A DNA stretch of 40,934 nucleotides. Source: Pelagibacterium lacus (GTDB taxonomy: Bacteria > Pseudomonadota > Alphaproteobacteria > Rhizobiales > Devosiaceae). Both the position numbers and the translations under genes were made by a program. The DNA is taken from contig NZ_QQNH01000025.1 in NCBI RefSeq assembly GCF_003345525.1, positions 1 to 40,934 of the forward strand, in the 5' to 3' direction. The notes under the pieces are model-generated. The model saw nothing but the letters and a program-made list of their open reading frames with translations, was not told the DNA's origin and did not search any database. Below are positions 1 to 8,450 of the stretch, piece by piece; within the stretch, counting starts at the first letter, position 1; every line of letters begins with the position of its first letter.

Positions 1-60
1 ATAGGTGGACGACTTTTAAGCCGCCCGCAGCAGGACAATCCAGCCGCTACCGTGGACTAA

Positions 61-498
61 TTTTGCACCGCCGTTCTCACCCCCTGGACGTCGCGTTCCG
101 ATTGCCCGCGGCAGGGCAGCCATGACGGCCCCCTGTGCCGCATCGAGATATTCGAGCCCTGGGTCGAGGGGCTGCGCCATGTGGACACCTATCCCCGGCT
201 CGAAGTGATCTATTGGCTCGACAAGGCCCGGCGCGACCTGGTGCTGCAAAGCCCCAAGAGCGATGGGGATGTGCGCGGCACCTTCTCCATCCGCTCGCCG
301 GTGCGGCCCAACCCGATCGGCACCTCGATCGTCAAGCTGGTGCGGGTCGAGGGATCGGTGCTGATCGTCCAGGGCATGGACTGCCTCGACGGCACGCCCC
401 TGCTCGACATCAAGCCCGACCGGTCGGTGTTCAGCCCATTGGCCGCGGCCCAGGCGGAAACAGGCGCAGCGGAGCACCGGCCGGCCGGGCCCGTGTGA
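61..498 (+). pseudogene. trmO: TrmO-like tRNA methyltransferase, 5' end broken
   Basis: TrmO (TsaA family) uses S-adenosylmethionine to N6-methylate t6A37 in tRNA. The frame open from 61 reads like an intact TrmO from its second or third beta strand onward: a TPWTSRSDCPRQG segment near 79-117, then LCRIEIFEPWVEGL, EVIYWLDKARRDLVLQSP, RGTFSIRSPVRPNPIG and LDGTPLLDIKPD. A TAA stop at 58-60 closes the frame just before the conserved part. No ATG, GTG or TTG in frame precedes the DCPRQG motif; the first usable start is GTG at 181, which would drop the S-adenosylmethionine-binding N-terminus. About 20-30 N-terminal residues are therefore missing or in another frame. It is either a decayed gene or a gene with a frameshift or sequencing error at the window edge. 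The family assignment is firm; the pseudogene status is an inference. Confidence 0.6.
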
Positions 499-501
499 TC
501 C

Positions 502-711
502 TCAGTCGACGGCGACCATGACGTCGGACGCCTTGACGACGGCATAGGCGGTCTTGCCCACCGAAATGTCGAGCTCGTCGACGGCCTCATTGGTGATCGA
601 GGCGGTGACGGTGGAGCCGCCGCCGATATCGATGCGCACATGCGCCGTGGTGGCGCCCTTCGTGACTTCGATGACCGTGCCTTTCAGCCGGTTGCGTGCA
701 CTGATCTGCAT
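502..711 (-). CDS. TOBE (Mop-type) oxyanion-binding protein
   Basis: This is a 69-residue protein made of one TOBE/Mop domain, the fold of molbindins that bind molybdate or tungstate in the cytoplasm. It begins MQISARNRLKGTVIEV, the usual N-terminal strand of Mop domains, and continues with VRIDIGGGSTVTASIT and VGKTAYAVVKASDVMVA, which match the second half of the domain. The ATG at 709-711 follows GGGATCAAC, a plausible ribosome site. The same frame stays open upstream, but that part lies inside the next gene. Nearby genes do not include modABC, so the role is probably anion storage or homeostasis rather than direct transport; that is inferred. The stop lies three bases from the trmO-like stop, so the two genes converge. 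Confidence 0.85.
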   Translation of the reverse strand: MQISARNRLKGTVIEVTKGATTAHVRIDIGGGSTVTASITNEAVDELDISVGKTAYAVVKASDVMVAVD

Positions 712-739
712 GTTGATCCCGTCTCGGTGTTGTCGTGGC

Positions 740-1429
740 CTATTTTTGCTGCGCCGGGGTCCAGGCCCGGCGGCCGCAATTGTCACATTGCCCTGTTCCC
801 GGGCCTGAATGATAGCCGCAATTGGCGCAGACCACCGCATCGCCATAGGTCGAAGGGTCGACCAGCTCGGGCCTGGCGATGGCGAAGGGCGGCTCGATGC
901 GCAAGCCGCTGGCGGGTCCGTCGCGCGTCCTGAAGACCGTGACCACGCCGTCCCGCTCGATATAGGCGCGGTCGACTTCGGCGAGGTTGCGGATGCCCTT
1001 CTTGCGCAGTTCTTGGAAGATTTCCTCGCGGCTGAGCTGCCCGGCGGCCAGCGATTCCACGTCCAGCACGCCATCGCGGACCACGGTGTGCGGATGGCCG
1101 TCTATGAAATCCTCGGCCCGTTCACTTCGCCCCATGATCACATCGAGGGCCTTGTTGGCGAGGACCACCAGGGTGATGACCAGCAGGGCGTGGAGCAGCG
1201 GCACCTCGGGGTAGAACATCGCGTCGCCGACCGCCGAGCCCAGGGCGATGACCAGGAGGAATTCGACGATGGTCAATTGTCCGATGGCCCGACTGCCCAG
1301 CCAGCGGATGAGGAACAGCGAGTAGCAATAGATGACCGCTGTGCGGAAAATGATTTCGAGGAAGAACAGCGGGGGTGCGTCGCCGATCAGCATGCGCTTG
1401 AGATCGAACGCCACGATGGTCTGATCCAT
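740..1429 (-). CDS. DUF421 (YetF/YcaP family) membrane protein with C-terminal zinc ribbon
   Basis: This 229-residue protein has hydrophobic segments at about 20-42, 48-66 and 70-95, followed by the soluble domain typical of DUF421: HPHTVVRDGVLDVESLAAG, LSREEIFQELRKKGI and the AYIERDGVVTVF strand. Family members are inner-membrane proteins of uncertain biochemical role. The C-terminus adds CANCGYH and CDNCGRRAW, a zinc ribbon with Cys201, Cys204, Cys215 and Cys218. I chose the ATG at 1427-1429 because GGAGAG lies just upstream; the frame remains open for 31 more codons but without conserved content. The TOBE gene follows 28 bases downstream, so the two may be cotranscribed. The function of the ribbon is unknown. 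Confidence 0.85.
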   Translation of the reverse strand: MDQTIVAFDLKRMLIGDAPPLFFLEIIFRTAVIYCYSLFLIRWLGSRAIGQLTIVEFLLVIALGSAVGDAMFYPEVPLLHALLVITLVVLANKALDVIMGRSERAEDFIDGHPHTVVRDGVLDVESLAAGQLSREEIFQELRKKGIRNLAEVDRAYIERDGVVTVFRTRDGPASGLRIEPPFAIARPELVDPSTYGDAVVCANCGYHSGPGTGQCDNCGRRAWTPAQQK

Positions 1430-1518
1430 TCCACTCTCCACCTTGTCACCAAAGGCTGCTGCGGGCCTCGGCAGCGACTGAACGTGCATCGGTGGGTTTG
1501 GTTGCCTCTCGGCGTGCT

Positions 1519-1923
1519 TCACCCCTCCTTTGGCGCCTGGCTCAGCCTTTCGCGGGCCAGGCCGCGGATTTCGGTCAGTTCGGCGATGGTGGTCCGCAGG
1601 TCGGTCATCTGGGCTTCGAGCTGGGTGAGGCGTTCGTCCACCTTGTCGACCAGCATGCGCACCTGGGCGGTGCGCGTGCTGTCGGCGTCGTAGAGGCTGA
1701 GATATTCCGAGATGTCGCGCAGCGAAAAGCCCAGCCGCTTGCCGCGCAGGATCAGGATGAGCCTCGCCCGGTCGCGGCGGCGGAACACGCGGGTCGAGCC
1801 CACCCGTTCGGGCTTGAGCAACCCCTTGGTTTCATAGAACCGAATGGCGCGGGTCGAGATGTCGAACTCCTTTGCGAGGTCGGCAATCGCGAACAGATCG
1901 CGCTTTTCGTCGGTGTCGGTCAC
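1519..1923 (-). CDS. MerR-family regulator, LiuR-like, of the fatty-acid locus
   Basis: This is a 134-residue transcription factor. An N-terminal MerR winged helix-turn-helix spans about residues 10-78 (FAIADLAKEFDISTRAIRFY, then a GLLKPERVGSTRVF wing and LGFSLRDISEYL). A coiled coil follows (VDKVDERLTQLEAQMTDLRTTI), as used for dimerisation. There is no C-terminal cysteine cluster, so it is not a metal or SoxR-type sensor. The GTG start at 1921-1923 overlaps the fadD stop by four bases (GTGA), so fadD and this gene are translationally coupled. LiuR-type MerR proteins are known to control fatty-acid and branched-chain amino-acid degradation in proteobacteria. The two palindromes in the fadD-fadE intergenic region are its likely operators, with an acyl-CoA as a plausible ligand; both points are inferred. 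Confidence 0.85.
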   Translation of the reverse strand: MTDTDEKRDLFAIADLAKEFDISTRAIRFYETKGLLKPERVGSTRVFRRRDRARLILILRGKRLGFSLRDISEYLSLYDADSTRTAQVRMLVDKVDERLTQLEAQMTDLRTTIAELTEIRGLARERLSQAPKEG

Positions 1924-3641
1924 TTGGTCTGTCCTTCGGGGCTATGGGTCTTCTCATAATCGGCGCGCAGGTCGTTTTTCGAGAGCTTGCCGATCATGGT
2001 CTTGGGCAGTTCGTCGCGGAAGATGACCTCGCGCGGCATTTCATGCTTGGACAAGTGATCCCGCAGAAAGGCTTTCAGCCCGGCCTCGTCGAGGCTTTCG
2101 TTCTCCCGCAGCTTGACATAGGCGACGGGGACTTCGCCGCGATAGGCGTCCTTGACGCCGATGACATTGGTCTCGTCGACTGCTGGATGCTTGTAGATGG
2201 CGTCCTCGATGGCGCGCGGATAGACGTTGAAGCCCGAGGAGATGATCAGGTCCTTGATGCGGTCGACGAGATGGACATAGCCGTCCTCGTCGAAATAGCC
2301 CACATCGGCGGTGCGCAGATATCCGGCGCTGGTGAAGACCTCCCGCGTGGCCGCGTCGTCGGAGAAATAGCCCAGCATCACCTGCGGCCCCTTGACCACC
2401 AGTTCGCCGCGTTCGCCCCTGGCGACCTCCTGCTCCGGGTCATCGAGGCTGACGATACGAATATCGGTGGCCGGTATGGGCAGGCCGATCGCGCCGGGCC
2501 GGGGGGCTTCCTGCAGCGCCGCGCAGGTCACCACCGGGGACGCCTCGGTCAGCCCGTATCCTTCGGCCAGCAGGGCGTCGGATTTCTCCCCGAAGGCGTC
2601 GCGGGTTTCGTTGGAAAGGCTGGTCCCGCCGGCGATGGCGAATTTGAGCGAGGACAGCACGTCGGCCGATACGCCCTTATTGTGGGCCAGAGCGTGCAGC
2701 AGCGTGGGGACGGCCATCAGAACATTGGGCCGCGTGCGCTTCATGAGGGCGATGAAGGCCTTCATCTCGAACCGGGGCAGCATGACGACTTGGGCACCGC
2801 CGCACAGGGGCAGCGACATGCAGGTGGTCATGGCGAAGATGTGGAAGAAGGGCAGCACGGCCACAACCTTGGTCGGCGGGCGGAACAGGCCGCTTCCCCA
2901 GATGTCGAGCTGGGCCCGGTTGGCCGCGATATTGGCGTGGCTGAGCATGGCGCCTTTCGGCGTGCCGGTGGTGCCGCCGGTATATTGCTGCACGGCCACG
3001 TCCCGTTCGGCGTCGATGGCGACGGCGGAGGGGGTGCGGTTGCGGCCGAGCAGATCGGCGAATTTCACTACCACGCCCGCGGCGGCCGAGTGCTCGGGCC
3101 GGGCAAGGTCCTTGGACTTGAGCAGCGAATAGAGAATCTTCTTGGCGCCGGGCAGGGCGTCGGGGAAATGGGCCACCACCAGCTTTTTGACATGGCCCTG
3201 CCCGACCAGCTTTTCGGCATTGGAGAAGGTGACCTTGAGGTCGAGGGTGATGAGGATTTCCGCCCCGGAGTTGGAGACGATGTGGCTGAGCTCGCCCAGG
3301 GAGTAGAGGGGATTGCAATTGACCACCGTCGCCCCGATCCGCAGCACCGCGTAATAGGCGATGACGTAGAAGGGCGTATTGGGCATCAGCAGCGCCACCC
3401 GGTCGCCCTTCTTGACGCCGAGATCGGTTTGCAATGCCCCGGCCAGGGCATTGATCCGCTCGCCCAGGCTGCGGAAGCTGGTGGTGGCCCCCATGAAGTC
3501 GAGCGCGGTGGCGTCGCCCATTCTGGCGCAGGAGGCGAGCAACTGTTCATGCACCGGGGTGGTGTCGATGGGCGTATCCCAGGCGATGCCCTCGGGATAG
3601 GATTTGATCCAGGGATGGGCGTTGACGTCTGTGCTGGTCAT
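1920..3641 (-). CDS. fadD: Long-chain fatty-acid--CoA ligase
   Basis: The enzyme joins fatty acids to coenzyme A through an acyl-adenylate at the expense of ATP, and so starts beta-oxidation. The 573 residues show the full AMP-binding enzyme pattern: the P-loop YTGGTTGTPKGAM at 220-232, GYGLTEASP at 361-369, the acyl-CoA synthetase signature from RTADVGYFDEDGYVHLVDR (443-461) through IKDLIISSGFNVYPR, and the C-terminal catalytic lysine in PKTMIGK (about Lys552). I chose the ATG at 3639-3641 because AGGAGG lies nine bases upstream. A longer start at 3689 would lie upstream of the predicted -10 box. The gene is divergent from fadE and overlaps the MerR gene at its 3' end. Long-chain preference is inferred from family and context. 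Confidence 0.95.
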   Translation of the reverse strand: MTSTDVNAHPWIKSYPEGIAWDTPIDTTPVHEQLLASCARMGDATALDFMGATTSFRSLGERINALAGALQTDLGVKKGDRVALLMPNTPFYVIAYYAVLRIGATVVNCNPLYSLGELSHIVSNSGAEILITLDLKVTFSNAEKLVGQGHVKKLVVAHFPDALPGAKKILYSLLKSKDLARPEHSAAAGVVVKFADLLGRNRTPSAVAIDAERDVAVQQYTGGTTGTPKGAMLSHANIAANRAQLDIWGSGLFRPPTKVVAVLPFFHIFAMTTCMSLPLCGGAQVVMLPRFEMKAFIALMKRTRPNVLMAVPTLLHALAHNKGVSADVLSSLKFAIAGGTSLSNETRDAFGEKSDALLAEGYGLTEASPVVTCAALQEAPRPGAIGLPIPATDIRIVSLDDPEQEVARGERGELVVKGPQVMLGYFSDDAATREVFTSAGYLRTADVGYFDEDGYVHLVDRIKDLIISSGFNVYPRAIEDAIYKHPAVDETNVIGVKDAYRGEVPVAYVKLRENESLDEAGLKAFLRDHLSKHEMPREVIFRDELPKTMIGKLSKNDLRADYEKTHSPEGQTK

Positions 3642-3679
3642 TCTCGGTCTCCTCCTGGCCGTCTGTCCGCCCCCTCGAA

Positions 3680-3708
3680 AATATGTCACGGGATGACGTT
3701 AGCGTCAA
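3680..3708 (-). promoter_or_regulatory. fadD promoter with overlapping palindromic operator
   Basis: On the minus strand a -35 TTGACG (3703-3708) is followed after 17 bases by CATATT (3680-3685). The perfect palindrome TGACG-TTAG-CGTCA (3694-3707) covers most of the -35 box and runs into the spacer. Binding there should block RNA polymerase. It matches a second site before fadE in sequence and position, and the adjacent MerR regulator is the natural candidate. Also visible is a direct repeat ATATGTC at 3681-3687 and 3711-3717. Confidence 0.7.
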
Positions 3709-3846
3709 ACATATGTCGCTTGGAGAAGAACCTGACCCAGTGAACCAAACCGGCGCTGGTCCGTTTCCCGGGGAGAAGGAGAATATTCGCCGGAGCCCGC
3801 GGATCGTGCGGCGCAGAAGTTCATAAATTACCTATGAGGCAACGTA

Positions 3847-3874
3847 TTGACGTAAGCGTCCATGGGTATATGCT
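3847..3874 (+). promoter_or_regulatory. fadE promoter with overlapping palindromic operator
   Basis: TTGACG (3847-3852) and TATGCT (3869-3874) are separated by 16 bases and lie about 60 bases before the fadE ATG. The near-palindrome TGACG-TAAG-CGTCC (3848-3861, one mismatch) overlaps the -35 box exactly as in the divergent fadD promoter. The 16-17 base spacers are shorter than the 19-20 bases usual for promoters activated by MerR proteins, which suggests repression rather than activation. The promoter call is by eye. Confidence 0.6.
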
Positions 3875-3934
3875 GGAACCCAACTTCCGCGGGCCGGTGA
3901 AAAGGGGGGAAACCCCAGCAAAGGAGGCCACCTT

Positions 3935-6415
3935 ATGGCATGGGTGCTCATCGTTCTGGCCGTAATCGCATTCCTGGTGCTGGCCATTCGCCAATCCCCG
4001 CTCTGGCAATGGGCCCTGGCGGCGCTGGCCATCGGGCTCCTGGCCATGCTGCGCCCCGAGGACGGGCTGGCCTTTTCGGGCAATGTGGCGGGCTGGATCA
4101 TGGCGTTGCTGCCGGCCCTCGTGCTGGCGCTTCTGGCCGTCCCGGCCATAAGGCGTCTGGCGGTGACCGGGCCGGCCTATGGCATGGTGCAATCGATCCT
4201 GCCGCGCATTTCGCGCACTGAACAGGAAGCCCTCGATGCGGGCACGGTGGGGTGGGATGCGGAGATCTTTTCCGGCCGCCCCGACTGGAACCGTCTGTTC
4301 GCCATCCGCAAGCCGGCGCTGAGCGCCGAGGAGCAGGCCTTTCTCGACGGGGCCACCGAAGAGGTGTGCCGCATGATCGATGACTGGGACACGCGCCACA
4401 ACCGCATGGATTTGACCGAGGAGGTGTGGCAGTTCCTCAAGGACAAGGGCTTTTTCGGCATGCTCATCGGCAAGGAGCATGGCGGGCTGGGCTTTTCGGC
4501 CCAGGCGCAGAGCCAGGTGGTCTCGAGGATCGCGTCGCGCTCGGTGGCGGCGGGCATCACGGTGATGGTGCCCAATTCCCTGGGTCCGGGCGAATTGCTG
4601 GAAAAATACGGCACCCCCGCGCAGCAGGGCAAATATCTCCATCGCCTGGCTCGGGGCGAGGAAATTCCCTGCTTTGCGCTGACCGGCCCCCATGCGGGGT
4701 CCGACGCCGCCGGCATGCCCGATGTGGGCGTGGTCACTTATGGCGAGTATGAGGGCGAGCAGGTTCTCGGCGTGCGGCTGTCCTGGGACAAGCGCTACAT
4801 CACCCTGGCGCCGGTGGCGACGCTGCTCGGCATCGCTTTCAACCTGCATGACCCCGACAATCACCTGGGCAAGGGCGCCGAGATCGGCATTACCCTGGCG
4901 CTGGTTCCGGCCGACTATCCCGGGGTCGAGATCGGGCGCAGGCACCTGCCGGCACGCTCGGCCTTCATGAACGGGCCGACCTCGGGCAAAGACGTGTTCA
5001 TCCCCCTCGATTTCCTGATCGGCGGGCCGGACTATGCCGGCCAGGGCTGGCGCATGCTCATGGAGTGCCTGGCCACCGGCCGGGCCATTTCGCTGCCGGC
5101 GATCGGCACCGTCTCGATCAAGGCGGCGCTGCGGGTCACCTCGGCCTATGCCCGCATCCGCCGCCAGTTCGGCATTCCCATCGGCCAGATGGAAGGGGTG
5201 GGCGAGGGACTGGCGCGGCTGGTCAAGTCCGCCTACCAGTTCGAGGCGAGCCGCGCCATGACGGCGGCCATCGTCGATGACGGGCAGAAGCCCGCCGTGA
5301 TCTCGGCGGCGCTCAAATACCGCACCACGGCGGAAATGCGCGACCGGGTCGACGATGCCATGGATATCCAGGGCGGACGTGCCGTGCAGGACGGGCCGTC
5401 GAACTATCTGTTCTCGGGCTATCAGACCGTGCCGGTGGCCATCACCGTCGAGGGCGCCAATATCCTCACCCGCACCCTGATCACCTTCGCGCAAGGGGCG
5501 CTGCGGGCGCATCCCTATCTGCTCGAGGAAGTCCGGTCGGCGCAGAACCCCGACAAGCGGCAGGGGCTCGTCGATTTCGACAGGGCGTTTTCGGGCCATG
5601 TGGGGTTCATGCTGCGCAACATGACCGCGTCGTGGTTCCACGGCATCACCCTGGGCCGTTTCGCCTCGTCCCCGGTCGAGCATGAGCTCAAGATCTGGTA
5701 TCGGGCGCTGCACCGCTATGCGCAGAGCTTTGCGCTCGCGGCGGACTGGACGGTCGCCTTTCTCGGCGGCGATCTGAAACGCAAGCAGATGCTGTCGGGC
5801 CGCATGGCCGACGTCTTTTCCGACCTCTACCTGCTGTCGGCGGCGCTCAAGCGCTATGAGGATGACGGGCGCATGCCCGAGGACATCCCGGTGATCGACG
5901 CCATTGCCCGCGACCGCATCGCGGCCATCGAAACGGGGCTGGGCGGGGTGATCGACAATTTCCCGCATCCCCTGATGCGGTTTGCGCTGGGAGTGCTGAT
6001 CTTTCCCCTGGGCCGAAGGGCGCGTCCGGCCCGCGACAAGGCCAATTACCGGCTGGCTCTGTCGGTGCTCGCGCCATCGGCATTCCGCGATCGGCTGACC
6101 TGCGGCGTCCATGTGAGCTTCGATCCGGCCGATCCCGTGGGTCGGCTCGAGGACGCGCTGGCCAAGGTCGTGGCGGCCGAGGAGGTGGAACGGAAATTCT
6201 TCCGGGCGCTCAAGAAGGGAGAGATCAGCCGGCGGCTGGATCGGGATGCGATCGCCGATGCTGTGGAACGCCAGATTCTTTCGCCCGAGGAGGCCCGCAT
6301 CCTGCGGGCGGCCGACCAGGCCACCGAACAGGCGATCAAGGTCGACGACTTCGCCGCCGACGCCCTGGCCCGGCCCGTGCGGCAACCGGACCAATATGAC
6401 TCGGCCGCCGAATAG
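3935..6415 (+). CDS. fadE: Membrane-associated acyl-CoA dehydrogenase FadE
   Basis: FadE oxidises acyl-CoA to trans-2-enoyl-CoA using FAD, the first oxidation of beta-oxidation. The protein is 826 residues, close to E. coli FadE (814). It has the FadE-type hydrophobic N-terminus, with segments at about 2-18, 23-39 and 53-71. The dehydrogenase core follows: GFFGMLIGKEHGGLGFSA, the substrate/flavin segment CFALTGPHAGSDAAG, RAISLPAIGTVSIKAALR, RRQFGIPIGQMEGVGEGLAR, MDIQGGRAVQDGPSNYL, and VAITVEGANILTRTLI, where the catalytic base of this subfamily is expected. The long C-terminal FadE-specific region is present. The ATG is preceded by AAGGAGG. It heads the fadE-fadJ-fadI operon and is divergent from fadD. 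Confidence 0.95.
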   Translation: MAWVLIVLAVIAFLVLAIRQSPLWQWALAALAIGLLAMLRPEDGLAFSGNVAGWIMALLPALVLALLAVPAIRRLAVTGPAYGMVQSILPRISRTEQEALDAGTVGWDAEIFSGRPDWNRLFAIRKPALSAEEQAFLDGATEEVCRMIDDWDTRHNRMDLTEEVWQFLKDKGFFGMLIGKEHGGLGFSAQAQSQVVSRIASRSVAAGITVMVPNSLGPGELLEKYGTPAQQGKYLHRLARGEEIPCFALTGPHAGSDAAGMPDVGVVTYGEYEGEQVLGVRLSWDKRYITLAPVATLLGIAFNLHDPDNHLGKGAEIGITLALVPADYPGVEIGRRHLPARSAFMNGPTSGKDVFIPLDFLIGGPDYAGQGWRMLMECLATGRAISLPAIGTVSIKAALRVTSAYARIRRQFGIPIGQMEGVGEGLARLVKSAYQFEASRAMTAAIVDDGQKPAVISAALKYRTTAEMRDRVDDAMDIQGGRAVQDGPSNYLFSGYQTVPVAITVEGANILTRTLITFAQGALRAHPYLLEEVRSAQNPDKRQGLVDFDRAFSGHVGFMLRNMTASWFHGITLGRFASSPVEHELKIWYRALHRYAQSFALAADWTVAFLGGDLKRKQMLSGRMADVFSDLYLLSAALKRYEDDGRMPEDIPVIDAIARDRIAAIETGLGGVIDNFPHPLMRFALGVLIFPLGRRARPARDKANYRLALSVLAPSAFRDRLTCGVHVSFDPADPVGRLEDALAKVVAAEEVERKFFRALKKGEISRRLDRDAIADAVERQILSPEEARILRAADQATEQAIKVDDFAADALARPVRQPDQYDSAAE

Positions 6416-6479
6416 GCAGTTGCGGAACCCGTTCAGATTTGCACCATTGCCCCAGTCCTGTCCACGAAAGGAGCACGCC

Positions 6480-8447
6480 TTGGCGCACTCAGATATGCCG
6501 CCCACCAGGCATTGGGAATTCTCGGTCGATATCGAGCAAATCGGCTGGCTGACCATAGATGTCAAAGACAGTTCGGTGAACGTCCTGAGCCGCGAGGTGA
6601 TCGCCGAGCTCGAAACGGTGATGACCCATATCGAAGCCCTAGCCAAGGGCGGGGAGATCGTCGGCGTCGTGCTGCAGTCGGGTAAGCCGGGCTTTGTCGC
6701 GGGGGCCGATATCACCGAGTTCGACACCATGAGCGATCCGGCAGTGCTGCCCGAGGCGCTGGCGCGCACGCACAAGGTGTTCCAGCGCATCGAGGACATC
6801 GCGGTTCCCTTCGTGGTGGGGATCGGCGGCTTCTGCGTCGGGGGTGGGCTGGAGCTGGCGCTCGCCTGCCACTACCGCATCGCGGTGGACGACGACGCGA
6901 CCAAGATCGGCTTTCCCGAGGTCAATCTGGGAATCTTCCCCGGCTTTGGCGGCACCGGTCGCTCGATCCGCCAGGCGGGGCCGATCGATGCCATGCAGCT
7001 CATGCTCACCGGCAAGATTCTTCGTGCCCGCGAGGCCAAGGCGTTCAATCTGGTCGACAAGCTGGTGCGGCATGCGGACCAGTTGCGCTGGGAAGGGCGC
7101 AAGGCGGTGCTGGACAAAAAGGCCTCCGAGCCCGCGCCGTTCACCAAGCGCGCCATGGCGTTCGGGCCGGTGCGGGGCCGGATCGCCGAGAAGATGCGCG
7201 AGGAAACCGGCAAGAAGGTGCGCAAGGATCACTATCCCGCGCCCTATGCGCTGATCGACCTGTTCGAGAAATATGGCGACGATCCCAGGGCGATGATGAC
7301 CCATGAGGCCGACGGGTTCGTGCCGTTAATGGCTTCGCCCACGGCGCAGAACCTGCGTCGGGTGTTCTTCCTTTCCGAAAGCCTCAAGAAGCTGGGGATC
7401 AAGGGCAAGGACAAGCCCAAATTCACCCGGGTGCACGTGGTGGGCGCCGGGGTGATGGGGGGCGATATCGCCGCCTGGTGCGCCTATCGCGGCATGCTGG
7501 TGACGCTGCAGGACATGGATATGGAGCGGATCAACCCTGCTCTGGAGCGGGCGAAGAAGCTGTTCAAGAAAAGGCTCAAGACCAAGCAGGCGGTCGACGC
7601 GGCGATGGCGCGGCTCGAACCGGATGTCGAGGGCAGGGGCATTGCCCGCTGCGACGTGCTGATCGAGGCGGTGGTCGAAAAGCTCGAGGTCAAGCAGGAG
7701 ATCTTCACCAAGGCCGAGCCGATCATGAAGCCGGGCGCCATCATGGCCACCAACACCTCCTCGATCGAGCTCGAACGCATCGCCGAGACGCTGCAGAACC
7801 CGGGCCGGCTGATCGGGCTGCATTTCTTCAATCCCGTGGCGCAATTGCCGCTGGTCGAGGTGATCCGCTCCCAGCTCAATGACGAGCAGGCGATCCGGCT
7901 CGGCGCGTCCTTCGTGCTGGCCATCGGCAAGAGCCCGGTCGTCGTCAAGTCGGCCCCCGGCTTTCTCGTCAACCGGGCGCTCATGCCCTATATGCTCGAG
8001 GCGATCGACCGGGTGGAAAAGGGCGAGAGCCCGGAACAGCTCGACGCCGCCGCCGTCGCTTTCGGCATGCCCATGGGGCCGATCGAACTCATGGACATGG
8101 TGGGGCTCGACGTGGGCGCGTTCGTGGCGCGCGAGCTGGGCCAGAAGGTCGCCCAGGACAGCCAGTTCGCAAAGCTGATCGCCGCGGGCAAGCTCGGCCG
8201 CAAGACCGGGCAGGGCTTTTACAAATGGGAAGACGGCAAGGCGCAGAAGCAGAAGCCGCCCGCCCATGGGAACCTGCCCGGGCTGGGGCGCGACCTCGTC
8301 CAGCCGCTGGTCGATACCGCCGAGGTGATCGTCGCCGAAGGCGTGGTCGAGAGTGCCGACATGGCCGATATCGGCATGATCCTGGGCACGGGCTTCGCGC
8401 CGTTCCTCGGCGGTCCCCTCAAGGCACGCCAGGATGGAAGGGCTTAG
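6480..8447 (+). CDS. fadJ: Bifunctional enoyl-CoA hydratase / 3-hydroxyacyl-CoA dehydrogenase
   Basis: This is the multifunctional beta-oxidation alpha subunit: it hydrates enoyl-CoA and oxidises the 3-hydroxyacyl-CoA with NAD+. The crotonase domain (about 15-210) has the oxyanion-hole segment GIGGFCVGGGLELALAC and two glutamates, Glu125 and Glu147 (FPEVNLG), in the places of the catalytic pair of FadB. The dehydrogenase domain starts with the Rossmann motif VHVVGAGVMGGDIA (318-331), contains NTSSIELERIA and has the catalytic histidine in IGLHFFNPVAQLPLVEV (His448). The C-terminal half-repeat ends GTGFAPFLGGPL. I chose TTG at 6480 (655 residues) because AAAGGAG lies six bases upstream; ATG at 6495 is the alternative. 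It lies 64 bases after fadE and three bases before fadI. Confidence 0.93.
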   Translation: MAHSDMPPTRHWEFSVDIEQIGWLTIDVKDSSVNVLSREVIAELETVMTHIEALAKGGEIVGVVLQSGKPGFVAGADITEFDTMSDPAVLPEALARTHKVFQRIEDIAVPFVVGIGGFCVGGGLELALACHYRIAVDDDATKIGFPEVNLGIFPGFGGTGRSIRQAGPIDAMQLMLTGKILRAREAKAFNLVDKLVRHADQLRWEGRKAVLDKKASEPAPFTKRAMAFGPVRGRIAEKMREETGKKVRKDHYPAPYALIDLFEKYGDDPRAMMTHEADGFVPLMASPTAQNLRRVFFLSESLKKLGIKGKDKPKFTRVHVVGAGVMGGDIAAWCAYRGMLVTLQDMDMERINPALERAKKLFKKRLKTKQAVDAAMARLEPDVEGRGIARCDVLIEAVVEKLEVKQEIFTKAEPIMKPGAIMATNTSSIELERIAETLQNPGRLIGLHFFNPVAQLPLVEVIRSQLNDEQAIRLGASFVLAIGKSPVVVKSAPGFLVNRALMPYMLEAIDRVEKGESPEQLDAAAVAFGMPMGPIELMDMVGLDVGAFVARELGQKVAQDSQFAKLIAAGKLGRKTGQGFYKWEDGKAQKQKPPAHGNLPGLGRDLVQPLVDTAEVIVAEGVVESADMADIGMILGTGFAPFLGGPLKARQDGRA

Positions 8448-8450
8448 GTC

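Noticed and set aside
1872-3743. A 623-codon plus-strand frame over fadD
   Set aside because: The minus strand carries an intact AMP-binding enzyme; this frame is its shadow and would also run through the operator region.
3821-6799. A 992-codon open frame on the minus strand across fadE
   Set aside because: The plus strand encodes a complete FadE with all motifs. The antisense frame has no recognisable domain and is rich in Arg, Gly and His, as expected from high-GC third positions.
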